Below, in pieces: positions 1 to 12,430 of a stretch of DNA of 64,000 bases. Below the pieces are notes generated by a model, which made no database searches, had not been told where the DNA came from, and saw nothing but the letters and a program-made list of their open reading frames with translations. This DNA is from Heliocidaris erythrogramma (Eukaryota > Echinodermata > Echinoidea > Camarodonta > Echinometridae): positions 63,755,606-63,819,605 of the forward strand of contig CM046854.1 of assembly GCA_025617745.1 (NCBI GenBank). Reading direction: 5' to 3'. Each line of letters begins with the position of its first letter. Position 1 is the first letter of the stretch. The translations under genes were made by a program, and so were the position numbers.

Positions 1-1090
1 GCAATCCTTAGTGGAATGTTTGCCTTTTCTGTCGTGTTGCATTGCACTTGTAGTCAGTGGAAAAGTAGTATTATTCATATTGCAGGGCTCTACAATTAAG
101 GGCGTGTTAGACTTCATCAATAAGGATTATAACAATAACCAGATTTTTCATTACAAGTATACATGTACCTCCTACAGAGCTCTGTCCTACTATTAACATA
201 CATACATGTACACGAGCATACTTGAATGTACAAAATAGGAGAAAATCTCTGTATCATTGCTATCGCCTATTGGTGAGGTCTGTCCAGTGCTTTACATTTT
301 TCTCAGGGGGCCAGGATTTAAATTTGTATAAGTTGTATGTACATGTATGAGGTCCTTGTTTGAATTTTTATACTGTATACACTGTATATTTCGCAGGGGT
401 TTTATTTTCGCATATAGCGCGAGTGGGTCGCAAATTTTAACAACACGCTTTATTAAACAGTCAGTTGAATTAATTTGTCTCCTGATCAGAAATTCACTGC
501 TTTGCTAAATGTATTTATCATCATTGCTGTTTGTTGATTTGAAAATTTCCCGATCACGAATTCAACCACTCGCGAAATTATCGGGTTAGTCCTATTCGCG
601 AAAATTTATGGCGCGTACAGTACTTCAAATTGAGGTGGTGGAATAGTGTCAGCGTTTTTTAGTAGTTGGAAACTTCTGGAATTTGATTTGATACATCTGC
701 TTTTCTGATAACAACGACACCTACCTTCTACTCCAAAATACTCCCACCTAAGACATCTGGCGTAGAGATTCTTATGTTGAAATCTCTTCGCAGCAGTCCT
801 TTGTGGGAACGCTCCATTCTATTCAATAGACCACATTACTATTTCATGTCCATTTTATACTTGTTTCTCTTACTTTACAAGTAAAGGAAATTTGCCCTTG
901 ACAACTCAAATGCTTGTCAAAGACTTGCCCAATATAATGCACAAATACTAAATGCAAATTGAACTAAATCAATACCCGCAAATAATTCATGAATTTTGAG
1001 ATGTAATTAAACTTATCTACATCTTTTTTAAAGTTACCTCATAGAGTAAATTCATTGTTTCTGAAAGAAGTTTCTGGACTTGTTCAAAAT
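1..1090 (-). CDS. Partial unidentified gene, internal exons at the left edge
   Basis: Two exons can be read on the minus strand. Exon 1038-1090 follows an acceptor after a pyrimidine-containing stretch (...AACTTTAG) and ends GAG|GTAAC. It encodes FEQVQKLLSETMNLLYE. Exon 725-818 ends GAAG|GTAGGT and encodes a basic segment that includes KNLYARCLRWEYFG. The first ends in phase 0 and the second starts in phase 0, so they join cleanly. A third exon may begin at 46 (acceptor CTACAAG) and run off the window: its phase fits, and it would read on as VQCNTTEKANIPLRI. The segments are amphipathic and charged, with no signature I recognise. Upstream exons must lie above 1090, but I did not find them. 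Splice-site strength is moderate, and the 818 acceptor has a poor pyrimidine tract, so the gene could be decayed. Confidence 0.5.
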
Positions 1091-2518
1091 CTAAAGTTGA
1101 TTAATATCACTCCCCTTTGTCTTTGAGCAATACTCTTCTTCATGGTGTATCTCAGCAGTAGCCATTCAAGTTTGTCTCTGATAAATCACCCGTTTAAGTA
1201 CTCTTATACAAGTCCTTCTTTCTCTTTCTGTTTACGATTGGTAGGGGGTGATTCAAGGGTAATAAATTCATCTAAAAAGTCACAGGATCTGATCACTGAT
1301 TTCCTGTTGCCAGTCCGTGAAATTCCCACCTTGGGTTTCCTCTTATCTCACTAGACTTGGCCCTGTTTGGATCGCCCGCCATGTTGCTGGGGCACTCTAA
1401 ATATTGAATGGCAGCCGACCAGGGTCAATCAATTGCAAAATGGCAATGGTCAATCAAGATCATCGTTGCATGCACGTATTGTCCAATAGACTGACCATTA
1501 ACCAATCAGAATATCAGAATCGTTGTTTCAAATTTGCAATTTTTTGCAAACCTTTGTGTTACAAAGGTTTTCATATTAACCAGGCTGAAAATTCCCAGAA
1601 GGGGTATAAGAAAAGTAAAGTAAATTGGACCTGATTGAAAAACAAAATAAAAAGTATTAAGAAAAAGCTACATTTAGTGTATATAATATAATTTCTGAAA
1701 GTATTAAGAAAAAGCCCCAGTGAGAGTGAGTGATAAGGACATACATGTACCCCTCTGTGGGGAACTGATGAGTTTATTATTAAAGTTACTCTCATTGTAG
1801 TATGATATGTTAGACATTGTTCCTCGTGTTAGATTTCCCTTTATATAATATCCTTATTTATCCTAAATTTGCAATCAAATATTGAAGTCTGACCATTGGG
1901 TAAGGATCTCGTGAACCAGAATTTTCTCCAAATTGAAAAGTCTACAAGTCCAGGGCAAATCGAATGTTGAGAAACTGAAGAAAAATTTCAGAGTTCTGAT
2001 ACAAATTACAAGATCAAATCTGAACAAGCCCCATTGTGAAGTACTAGGTAGCTATAGAGTCATTGGAAATGCAGAGCAGAATCGGTATAAATACTAAACA
2101 GATTTAATTCCTGTAAATTTCTTGGGTGCGCGCGGTAGATATAAACGGGGTCTCCTTGCAGAGTAGGAAAAACTGAATTGATATGTTTTCATTCAACATT
2201 TAAGGAATAATATTTCCCAGTCCCTTACAGATCTTATCAAGGTGAATATTTCCTGTTGCTTGACTTCCTCATTACTTGAGGAGGATTGGGACGCTCAGAT
2301 AAGGACAAGTTATCATGTATTTCATTTTCCAAACAGCTGGTGTCCTCTTTCATGCAGTTCTGGGGAAATAATGCTTTGTTTCTTGCCAATATTTCCTCAT
2401 TTTCCCCTCAGTTTCTCTTATCAAACTTGGCTTGATATATCTCACACACCTTTTCTATCTTTGTTATTTCCCCAATCCACCCTTTGTTTCCCTGAATTTG
2501 AAAAGTTTTGCTTTCTCT
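1091..2518. other. Non-coding stretch, no gene recognised
   Basis: AT-rich single-copy-looking DNA. The short open frames at 1142-1354 and 1404-1634 have no coding character, no splice context and no family motif. Presumably intron or intergenic. Confidence 0.5.
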
Positions 2519-2528
2519 GCCTCTTGCT

Positions 2529-2562
<34 letters not shown>

Positions 2563-3010
2563 CTCTTTGTTCTCACTTCCCTCTCACTTCCCTCTCTCTC
2601 TTCTTTCTTCTCTTTCTCCCCTTTCTTCTCTTTCTCCCCTCTCTTCTTCTGTTTCTCCTCCTCTCTCTTCTCTGCTCAAGTTTTGCTTTTCTCTGCCTCT
2701 TGCTTCTCTCTCTCTCTCTCTCTCTCTCTTTGTTCTCACTTCTCTCTCTCTTCTTTCTTCTTTCTCCACTCTATTCTCCTCTCTCTCTTCTCTGCTCAAG
2801 TTTTGCTTTTCTCTGCCTCTTGCTTATCTTTCTCACACTTTCTCTTTCTCCACTCTCTCGCTCTCTTTACTCTTTTCTCTCTACTCTCTTCTCTCTACTC
2901 TCTTCTCTCTCCTCTCTCTTCTTCTCTCTCTTCTTCTCTCTCTTCTTCTCTCTCTTCTTCTCTCTCTTCTTCTCTCTCTTTGTTCTCTCACTTTCTCCCT
3001 CTCTTTATGA
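2519..3010. repeat. CT-rich pyrimidine tract
   Basis: Nearly pure pyrimidine on the plus strand, with (CT)n runs and a repeated CTCTCTCTTCTT block near 2910-2975. A longer block ending TCTGCTCAAGTTTTGCTTTTC appears twice (about 2670 and 2790), which shows local tandem duplication. The long overlapping Ser/Leu/Phe-rich frames here are translation of the tract, not genes. Confidence 0.95.
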
Positions 3011-3666
3011 CTCTTCATTTCCCTTCATGTCTAAAAGACCCATGTAATCTCTGTCTGTGTATTGAAAACAAGTACTCAGACCTTTGTTGGTTTTCATCTC
3101 TGTCTGTCTCATATCCTCCCTGTGTATAAGTGAAAGTCTAACATGAAAAAACAATTGAGAAGTAGCTGCGATGTCGTGCTGTATAACAATGCATAAACAG
3201 TTGCCAATTTTCAAATGTTACCCCTCATACAAGAACAAAGGGAGGACTCCCATTCTTACATTTAATTAATCCTTCAATCCTTGGAGATCCTTTCGGTAAG
3301 TTGGCAAAGGCTGTTACTAACCTTGACATCAAATGTACCTGTGATGATTAACAAGCCCCATATTGGCATATTAAGATATTTGATAATTACACACTATATG
3401 CAGTTTTGTTCATCTTTTACCTGCTTGTTGATATAAGAGGCAGTAAGTAGAGCACAAATAGCCCTGTAATCTAGTATATGACCTATATTCAAGTACTAAA
3501 GAATTCAGTCATGTGGGTTTGTCATAATTTAACTGGTATAATTTAATTTTATTAAATTCAAAAATTCAAAAATAAAAACCTACCCCTGTCCTCAAATGAA
3601 GGACATAGATCTATGTGAAGGTGTAATTAGCCATGAGAGTAATACAATGTCAAAGCAGTAGTTCAC
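3011..3666. other. Non-coding stretch, no gene recognised
   Basis: AT-rich DNA with no convincing exon. A plus-strand CG|GTAAGT near 3294 resembles a donor, but no open exon body precedes it. Confidence 0.45.
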
Positions 3667-4060
3667 CTTTAAAGAGAAGGTTGAGTTCTGGGAAAGGTGA
3701 AAAATAATTTGTGAGCTTTCTCATTCTTTTTGTCAGTTTATAAGAACATCATAGTAGAAACATCCTCTGAAAATGATTGCTCTTCAAGTGCTTTTATATT
3801 CGAAATATAACTAGAAAATAGCTGAAATGTTCGGGTAGAACATTCATGCCACTTGTGTGTGGTAGTCCCATATACCCATTTCTGTGTGCAGTATGCTTTT
3901 CAGTGAGATTGGGTCAATTTCTTATCTATTTTGATGATTCCAAAACGACACAATATAAAGCAATTCTTATGTAGACATGGCCAATCTTTCCCAATTCCTT
4001 TGAGACAGTTTTTTTTCACCATGTAATCACATGACCAGAACTCAACTTTATCTTTAAAGT
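3667..4060. mobile_element. Foldback MITE with CTTTAAAGA-type inverted termini
   Basis: The left end CTTTAAAGAGAAGGTTGAGT and right end ACTCAACTTTATCTTTAAAG are inverted copies, about 394 bp apart. There is no coding capacity. A diverged copy of the interior lies at about 47712-48050 in the same orientation (shared blocks include CATAGTAGAAA, ATAGCTGAA and CCCATATA.CCATTTCTGTGTGCA), so this is a dispersed family. Confidence 0.8.
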
Positions 4061-4659
4061 TCATCATACATAATAAAGTGCTTGTAATCATCGTCAAGAG
4101 ACCTTTGTTCATTCATTTCAACTGTCATGTTCTTAAAAAGTGAATTCTTGCACGTGCCTTTATTAGATCAAAGACCCTACAGGTGGTAGAAGTACCTCTC
4201 ATTTGTAATGACGATTTTAAAGTCAACTCTGAACAAGTTGTCTAAATTCTAACGACCTAAAAAGGAAGCTTCTGTACATGTATGTAAATGAGAATGAAGG
4301 AGAAGGGTACCGTATCCAAATGAATTAGGACACCTTTGGCTTTTGGGCATCGTAGAGAATTTTGGAGCAAATGTTCTTGCTTGTAAAGAATGTTCTGGAT
4401 CAATGTATTAATTCCCAATACATGTACCAGAAATGAGGTACTAGTATACATTTATGACAACAGGCCCAATTTTTAACTTCCTCACTTTGTCCGTCTTGTC
4501 TAATATCATTTTTGCTAATGTCTATTATGACATTCCTTTAATTCATCTCTCTCTCTTTTTTCCCTTCATAGCTTGTTATTCTTCCTTTTCATTTTCTCGT
4601 CCATTTTTATTAAATTTTCATACTTCTCTCTGCCCTTTTTTAATACTTTAAAATATGTT

Positions 4660-4812
4660 TCCTCTTTCATTTCTCCTTCTTCCCTCTTTCATTTCTCCTT
4701 CTTCCCTCTTTCATTTCTCCTTCTTTCCTCTTTCATTTCTCCTTCTTTCCTTTCTCCTTCTTTTCTCTTTCATTTCTCCTTCTTTTCTCTTTCATTTCTC
4801 CTTCTTTTCTCT
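4660..4812. repeat. Pyrimidine minisatellite, about 21-bp unit
   Basis: About seven copies of a unit close to CCTCTTTCATTTCTCCTTCT in direct tandem, with small length changes between copies. Confidence 0.9.
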
Positions 4813-7800
4813 TATACTTCTTTTAATTGATTTTCCTTTTGACATTTCCTTATCTCTTTTCAACTCTCGTATTGTTTGTCATGATTTCTACAAAAGAACT
4901 AGGCTAAAGGGTCTGTTTGGAAAGACTATAAGAGGCCTGTTCAGGCAAGTTCTGTATGCGCAAAACACATGGACGTTATGACTAATCTATTCTTTGTGAT
5001 CACTCTATAAAAGCGCTGGGCTAATAGAACTAGATTTCATTCATAAGATTGGCTAGTATGGGGACAGTGATGGCTGCTTGGTGAAAAGCGTGAGTTTTTA
5101 ATTCTCTTTTTTTTCTGGCTGAACATTTCCAAAATTTTAAACCATGTTATAGGAATCAATAGTGGGACTTTACATTTCAACTTTTCAGGGCTGTCTTTTT
5201 AGAAAGCTTGTTTTACTTCTTGTTTGTTACCTTATTTCATTTTATTTTTTTCAGTACCTTTCTGTACCTTTATAAATTGACTACTTTTTGTCGTCAAAGT
5301 GGAAACATGCAGTTTATTTTCTCTTCCTTGCATTTGGTTATTTTGCTCATTTCAATATACATGTATTAAATTGGTCTTGCAAATCACCACCGCAAACTAC
5401 AGTAGGCTTGTACATGGTATGTGAGAGCTGCAGAAGCATCTCTTCTAAAATGTGCCAGGAGACGACTAGTAGAAGAGATGAGGCACGTGATTGGCTGTCT
5501 TCCTTCGGCAGTGTAGTTAGCTGGTTGTTTTTGACCAATCACCAACCAGCTTGCTGCAGGGCCCCAGGAAGGAGTCTTGATATCTTCAGGAGCACTACCG
5601 TCCAAAGCAACATCCCAAAGCAGAAAACACGACCAGTAACGTTCAGTCTAGTGAATATATGATATCTATTCTATCGACTAGTAATCATGAAAGAGTTGGT
5701 GCTATGGCAGGAAAGCATGTTAATTGTATGGAATTCAGGCAGTATTTTGTGGAATACCATGTACTGGGACTCTTTGTCTGCCACGGTCTAGTTATGTTGT
5801 CATCTTTTCACACTGGACTTCCGTCAGTCTTCACCACATGCACAGTTCATTTCTACCATGCCTCCAGACGAGAATAGATAGCATACACTTCAACAACTCG
5901 GATCAGGTTCAACTGAGATATATTGAATATATTTATGAGCTTTGTTTGCTCAGGGAAATGTTACCCCGCACTTGAAGATTACAACATATTCTGCTTTAAT
6001 TTATCTCTCTTTTCTCAGCATTAGGCCTTCAAGTATCCAGATAAGATGTTATAGGGAAGTGAATCTCCAAATAGGAGTCCTACCAGTACATGTACAAATC
6101 CCAATTCATATGCATGTTCATAAATTTACAGTGGGATCAATGATTTCCGTTGTTCTTTATCATTTTAGTCCAGTAGACATGTCTCAGCATGTTCAGATTA
6201 GGCTCCTTGCAGTTATAAGCTGTCTGGCATACCTGTCTGTATCTATATCTATGGGCAGGGGGCAGGGGTATGTGCTAGTCTACATGTATAAACCCAAACA
6301 GACCTACAGGTAGTGTAGATATCTACACAGGGAATAATTTACCTGGTATAGCATAGCAATTTGACAGATGTGTAGCAGTTTGCTACATAGAATTTTAAAC
6401 ATATTTGTCTGCTGACTGAAATTGTTATTCACATATCAGTAGGTGAATTATTCCTTGGCTACAGCAATGGAGGACTGAGGTGTGAGCCTATAATGTGAGT
6501 GAAAAGCACCCCCTCCCCAGACAAAAATGAATAGATATTCAGGAAAAAGAGAGAGAGAGAGTGAGAGAGATGGGGGGGAGGGGATGTATTGCATATCAAT
6601 GTGTGTATTACCATAAAGAATTATAGTTTTTAAATGAATTATAATCAGTGTGCATTATTTGGAGAGAAAAAAAAATCACAGAAAAAAAAAATGATTACAG
6701 ATGTAGGCCTACAATTACATCAGTTAAATATTCGCTGCTCCTGCTGTCATGTGAAAATGACTGGATGAAAGCATGGATTAAGAGTTACTAAAGGGTCAGC
6801 GAAATGATTCTCCAGTCTGGAGAAGTTTCTAATCCTCTTTTCTATCACAGTGCTATGTGTCACTGATGTGACTCACTCACTTCCAGTAAATACAGTGATG
6901 CTATCCCTATTCTAGATACCAGTCGTCATGGGAACAACTTCACAGAGAGATGGTCATCAATTGTTACCTGGCATGATTCACAATGCTTGGGACTTCTTTG
7001 TATAATTGATGTTGGTAAAATTCTGGGGGAGTAATTGTAATAGGTACAGTAATGAAGAAACATGTGTGATGCACTTCTGACATTCCAGAAACTTGTTCAT
7101 ATAAGACAAATTTTGAAACCTAAATTTTAGTATTCAGTTATTTTATGAAATTGATGTGAAGCAGTTGTCCTGGAGCCCTAGAGATGAGGAGAGTCCAGAA
7201 AGGGGATTAATTGTATGTGTGTGTGAAAGCCCCTTAGCCAAAGTGTATGACTGGTAATGACATCATTGGTATAACGAGGCTTGATGTGACATCATGTTAG
7301 AGCTATGAAGCTTGTCCGCGGAGCGAGCGTAGTCTGTTTAAAAACGGGGGCACATGAAATCAAAACGTGACCAATTCTTAATGTGGTTATTACAGCTTGC
7401 CTAATTTATGTCTCTCTCTCTCTCTCTCTTTCTCTCTTGGTCAATTGTCGGCTGTCTCCCCTGTTCTTCTCTCCATCCGTCCGTCTGCCTATCTATCTAT
7501 TTCTATCTAGAGCTATCTCTTTCTCTCTGTCTCTGTCCATCTGTCACAAACACACCCACGTACATCTTTCATCTTTCATCTCTCAACCCTAGGAGATGGT
7601 GGGCAAGCCAAGTGACATCTTGGTCTGTGTTTCTATTGTTTTCTGTCTGTTTCTTCTTTGCTTCCTTCCCAATCCTCTCCTACCATTTCAATGAATTTCT
7701 GCAGTAATGTCAAATTGCAGTGAGTCCAAGCAGAATCAGAATTACATTGTGTGAAAGGAAGTAGGTTTGTTCTGTGTTGGAGATGATTCATGGTGCTAAT

Positions 7801-8954
7801 AATAGATTACTTCCCTGGCACTGACATGATGCTTCAACTATGAACAGTATTCACTCTCAAATGTCAGCGTGTTAAATAGAGTGATTAATCCTTCATCCTA
7901 CCAATGTCTACACTTTAGCCTATTGATATATTTGTGTGTGTTTTTAATAACATAATGTAACCTTCGATTCCCCTTTCTTAACAGTTGGGTGAATTAAACT
8001 ATCAAACCTTGTCAATCTTTTCAATGTTCTGACCATTAGTAGCAGGTAAAAAAAATTGGGGAAGAGAAGAGACATCTTTATCAATTTAATAAGGTATTTA
8101 AACATAAAACGACTCTAGATAAAATCACAACGGTCTGAGGGTAAGACTAAAGTAGAGTGAAGTTGTTTAGTTCTCTGCACCTCCCAAAATGATCATGTGC
8201 TCTTGTAATATGATTTGTAATATGATGAAGGAGAGGGAGAGGGGGAAGGCAGAGGAAGAGAGAAAGAGAGAGAGAGACAGGGGAGAAACAGAATATGACA
8301 TCATAGGTTTCTGGTGTTTCTATTTTCTTTGACCTGTTTTGCCAAAGTGTTTCCTATTCATCTGTCCTTCCTCTGCTTGTACTCTGTTTAAGCTATCTTT
8401 ATCTTCTTTTCTACCATCCACCCACTTTGAAATTATATTACATCCACTCCCACCGGCATACATGTAGGCCTTCCGAGCTCCCTGTCCCATTATTACCCCT
8501 CTTTAGAGCTTTACCCCATCCTTATTCCACTGCCTGTCCAATTATTACCCCTGTCTAGATATTTAACCCACCCTTACCCTACTCCGGGAACCTTGCGCAC
8601 CTCCCCTTCTCCCCCGGGCAAGCCCCCTCTCGGTCCCATTCCTACCCCTCTCTAGATGCTCAAGGCATCATTACCCTACTCCCAAACCTAACTCTGCTCC
8701 CATCATTTTTCAGAGATGTCACCCATAATCCTCCTCTTTGCTTCATGTCTTGTGGTATTCCTTCATCCTATTTACGTTTTCATCTGAAGTTCTTGCACTG
8801 ATCAGATGGGCTTGTGTCATGTTGAGTCATACATTATAATAGCGATAAATCTGTGTGTGAGAGTGAATGAGTGAGTGAATGAGAGAGGAGTCCGTGCACG
8901 GAGGCTAAATTAGGAGAGAAATAATTTGTTGAAGGTGGTATGCATTAGTCACCA
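4813..8954. other. Non-coding stretch with short simple repeats
   Basis: No gene is firmly supported. Holds short (GA)n at 6549-6576, (TC)n at 7411-7438, and GA-rich DNA near 8228-8285. The open frame 5288-5662 has no motif. A 30-nt segment at 7593-7622, between an AG and a GT, keeps an open frame in the phase needed by the terminal exon at 10038 and is only a weak exon candidate. Confidence 0.4.
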
Positions 8955-9490
8955 AAGATGACTGGATCTGCATCACTCCAAATCATCTATTTGCTCCTAC
9001 CGAGAGGCATGGATTGGATAGGGATGAGAAGGGGGAATGGGGGTGAGATAAGGGGTGCTATTGGATTAAAATGGGGTTGGTAAACTGAGGATAAGAATAT
9101 AGTAGGAGGTGGGTGTGTGAAGATGACTAGATATGCTTCACTCCAAATCATATTGCTCTTACATGTACTGTAGAAGATGGATATGAATAAATAGGGGAGG
9201 ATTAGAAGGGGAAGGATGAGACAGAAGGAGGAAGGGGTGAGATAGGGGCATATTGGGGTTAAAATAGGGGTTTTGATATGATAGTGGGAGGTGAAAAGTG
9301 ACTGGATATCCGTCACTCCAAAATATCTTTGTTCCTCCTACTGTTAGGCATAAAATTGATAGGGGTGAAAAGTTTGAAAGGATACAATGTAGGAGTAGAA
9401 ATGGTTTAAACAGTGGCAGTAATGGGGTAACATTGTGAGGTGAATACGGTATACAGATTTTGGTATTATAGGGGGAGATGATAATGGAAT
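8955..9490. repeat. Diverged tandem repeat, three units of about 165-176 bp
   Basis: Units start at about 8957, 9121 and 9297 with GATGACTGGAT.TGC.TCACTC-like sequence, then a GGGGTGAGATAGGGG-rich body. Copies differ by many substitutions and small indels, so the array is old. Confidence 0.75.
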
Positions 9491-9973
9491 AAGGGGCAAT
9501 ATCCATCATATAACAATGCATCTGTTACATTCTCCTAAAAGCATAATGTGTTTAAAGTTTATAAGTTTATCCTCCAGCTTCCAAAATACTGTCTAAGTCA
9601 AGCACTCCCCCTTTCTAGAATACCGGTGTGAGCAATTCAAGCCTTTCTCTGCCATGACCCCATTTGACCTGACGCTCTTGGTTTTTATCGTGGGATACAG
9701 CTTTTTCTTGGAAGCAGAAGTTAGGGATTATTCAGTGAATTATTTTGACTTTTACACTCTGTGACGAAATATGATGTTTTGTGAGGGTAAGATGATAGAA
9801 TTGTCAAAAAAAAATATGTTGTAATTGCATGATAGAAGCATCAGCTTACATTTTGTTACAACTTACAAGATGCCCATTTTGATTCAAGTTCCTGTGTAGA
9901 ATGTGGTCAACCCATATTGCAGGCCTGCATAGAGATGTAGGTAAACTGCATTTATGAAATGTTGATGATTAAT

Positions 9974-9984
<11 letters not shown>

Positions 9985-10031
<47 letters not shown>

Positions 10032-10033
10032 AT
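9985..10033. repeat. (CT)n microsatellite acting as polypyrimidine tract
   Basis: A (TC)n run with a few TATC interruptions that ends directly at the TATACAG acceptor of the terminal exon at 10038. It probably doubles as that exon's polypyrimidine tract. Confidence 0.85.
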
Positions 10034-10037
10034 ACAG

Positions 10038-10155
10038 GTCTGCCTATATGTCATATGGAGGACTCCTAATGAGGTTACAAGGTGATGCTAATAACTTGCA
10101 TGGCGTGGAGCTCAACCAGCAAGTCTATCTGCTCATGAAGAAACTAGCTTTCTAA
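10038..10155 (+). CDS. Terminal exon of an unidentified plus-strand gene
   Basis: After the acceptor CTCTCTATACAG an open frame of 38 codons runs to TAA at 10153-10155. The product segment starts [20 protein letters not shown] and ends [11 protein letters not shown]. Composition is clearly protein-like (balanced, with helical Leu/Lys spacing and no low complexity). The exon begins one base into a codon, so the preceding exon must end in phase 2. I could not find that exon with confidence. A 30-nt candidate at 7593-7622 has the right phase (reading RWWASQVTSW) but a weak donor. I do not recognise the family, though the C-terminus looks like that of a conserved intracellular protein. Confidence 0.65.
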
Positions 10156-10436
10156 GGAGGTGGTCACAAGAACACAACCCAAGAGATGATGGGAACAGTT
10201 GGGGAAGGGGGCAGTAAATGGGTCGTAGGACCAACCCAAATAGAGTAGAATGTTTGGGTTGAGGTCGGGGCCAGGTTTATTTATTCCTGTTAATTTTAAT
10301 AGTAAAAGTAAAACCAGAAACTCCGTCAATTGCAAAAGCTAAAAATTAAAATCAGTGTTGTTCATTGATTTTTAAATTTTTTTTTCCATGAAACTTTTGT
10401 GAATCTGGACTATTACGACAGTTTGCAAAATGTTCA

Positions 10437-10586
10437 GGGCCCCCTGTTTCATAAAACATGTTATCAATGACAACTGCCACATTTCTATGACAAATTTGCT
10501 CTCGGCCAATCAAATGCAAGGATTTCAGTAGCTTATAACAGTTATTGTAACATGTTATTGATAACAAGTTTTATGAATCAGGGCCC
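10437..10586. mobile_element. GGGCCC-terminus foldback MITE, copy 1
   Basis: The ends GGGCCCCCTGTTTCATAAAA and TTTTATGAATCAGGGCCC are inverted, 150 bp apart. The centre has GGCCAATCAAATGCAAGGAT followed by TTCAGTAGCTTATAACAG, the same core as in the GGGGAGCGTTT family. Confidence 0.9.
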
Positions 10587-10767
10587 TGGTTTTACAGTAT
10601 TATTATGAGGGGACCTTTACTACAACAAAACACAGGATCAGTGGAATGGAGACGTTGAGGGACCAAACAATAGTGAACAGGAATGAGAGGGAGTGGTAGA
10701 TAGGTGGATGGGGAATCGTCAAACCTTGTCCTTATTATAACACTTATCTCAGCCATATAATTGCGCA

Positions 10768-10905
10768 GGGAAGCATTGCATCAAGCGTTTTGTCAGTGAT
10801 TTTTACTCACAAATATGCTCTTAGCCAATCAGATGCAAGGATTTCAGTAGCTTATACCAGCTGTCGGTAAAAATCACTGACAAAACGCTTGATGAAACGC
10901 TCCCC
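10768..10905. mobile_element. GGGGAGCGTTTCATCA foldback MITE, copy A
   Basis: A 138-bp foldback. Arms are GGGAAGCATTGCATCAAGCG...TTTTGTCAGTGATTTTTAC and its inverse ending GATGAAACGCTCCCC. The centre carries AGCCAATCAGATGCAAGGAT. No ORF. Confidence 0.95.
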
Positions 10906-11933
10906 AGGTCTATAAGACACATTTGACTTGTAATGAAAGTTCACAACTTTCAAAGCTTATGATTCACAGGACTTTGTAGACTGACAAATATGAGACAATT
11001 AGAACAGCTTCTGAACCTCGATCGTGATATATCTCTTTGCCTTTTTCGTATTTTTTCTAAAGAACAGACCTTTTTGTCATTTAACTCTATACCTTGTTAC
11101 ATACAGTCGCTTGTATAAAACAAGCAGTGTATGAGAGCACAATTGCAAAGGGTCTGGAATAGAAGACTAGGTAGATACTTGTTTGTGTTTTCATGGTTCA
11201 TTTACTTCATTTCTTCCCAAAATCAAAAGGGGGAAAAAAAAAGAAAAAATGATGACAAAATACCAGGCTTTCTGGAACAAAAAGAGCTGTCATGGGAATG
11301 CTTACTCATTGAAAGTAGTGCCAAAAATCCTTTTTGTTTAACTGCATTTCCCACCAAATATTTCTGTTTTTCTTTGCTCAACTTTTCACCTAAAATCTGA
11401 TAATAAAATGGGCAGATATCTGTGTGTCGAATCTGAAGAGATATTATTCATGTACTAATTGATATCAGTACATCCAAGATCATAATCTGTTCAAAGTATT
11501 TACTTTTCAGGGAGCAGTATATAAGAATAATAGACAACGGTATCCAGATAAAAATCCTGTGTGGTAGGGTCTATGCTTTGAACAAGCGATATAAGTCATG
11601 AGTCGTGACATATTCCCATACTGATTAAAAATCTCTGAAGTGGTTAATATAAAACCATGAAATTTTGTTTAGGATATTAAATTTGTTGTCCGTATATGTT
11701 GTTGATAAGGTATATGATTACACTCATTTTGATCACTTTTATATAATTGTAAATACATGTATGTATTAGAATCATGACATGTGTCATCATTTCTGATGTT
11801 TGTTTGTTTGTTGTTTTTTAATAAATATGAAGAAATCACAACTGGATGCACCCAATGCTTGTTTTCATTTGGCTTTGTGCAAATATGCAGGCTCTCATTG
11901 TTCTACATGTAGTTCATGTATATTGATGTAATG
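10906..11933. other. Non-coding stretch, no gene recognised
   Basis: AT-rich. The 89-codon frame at 11131-11400 is lysine/serine-rich with an A-tract and has no motif or splice context. Confidence 0.45.
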
Positions 11934-12172
11934 CAGTGGACACTCACTATGACGAGGACCTTGGGACCATGACAATTACCTTGCTATATCAGGAATCTCT
12001 TATATCGGGGTAAAAAACAAAAAAAGAACATAAAAACTTGGAACCAGCAAAATTACCTTGTTATATCAGGAATCTCTTATATCGGGGTAAAAAAACAAAA
12101 GAACATAAAAACTTGGGACCAGCAATTAAATTACCTTGTTATATCGGAGCGCTTTATAACGAGTTTTCACTG
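11934..12172. mobile_element. CAGTG-ended foldback element with internal duplication
   Basis: The ends CAGTGGACACTCACTATGAC and the inverse of GCGCTTTATAACGAGTTTTCACTG match imperfectly. The interior holds a 76-bp direct repeat (starts 11977 and 12053: TTACCTTG.TATATCAGGAAT) plus a third partial copy. The terminal CTCG.TATAACGA sequence resembles pogo/Tigger-like short elements, but I see no clean target duplication. Confidence 0.65.
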
Positions 12173-12224
12173 TACTGTAAAACGTATATGATGGAAAAGT
12201 AATTCCTATCACCGCAAACTATAA

Positions 12225-12430
12225 TGATATAATGATGGTGATAATGTTGATGATGGATGATAATTGGGAAAAGAGATCGTTGTAATGATGATAATGGAGA
12301 TTGTGATGGCTGTGTTTATGATGATGATGATGATAGCCTAATGATGATAATAAAAATTGCGGTGGGGAAGGTGATTATGATAATGATGATGATGATGATA
12401 AAGAAAATGATTGTGGTGATGATGATATGT
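12225..12430. repeat. (GAT)n-rich microsatellite
   Basis: Imperfect GAT/GATGAT repeats interrupted by AAT and GTT. The 73-codon Asp/Met-rich frame across it is an artefact. Confidence 0.9.

Noticed and set aside
2242-3129. 295-codon and overlapping open frames, Ser/Leu/Phe-rich
   Set aside because: They are translations of a CT tract open in all three frames, with no motif or splice support.
5288-5662. 124-codon plus-strand frame
   Set aside because: No recognisable domain, no start context and no splice sites; a small inverted repeat (AGCTGGTTG/CAACCAGCT) lies inside. Treated as chance.
9648-9710. Exon-like segment after CCCTTTCTAG (YRCEQFKPFSAMTPFDLTLL)
   Set aside because: In its only open phase it ends in phase 0, which does not fit the terminal exon at 10038, and the donor GTTTTT is poor.
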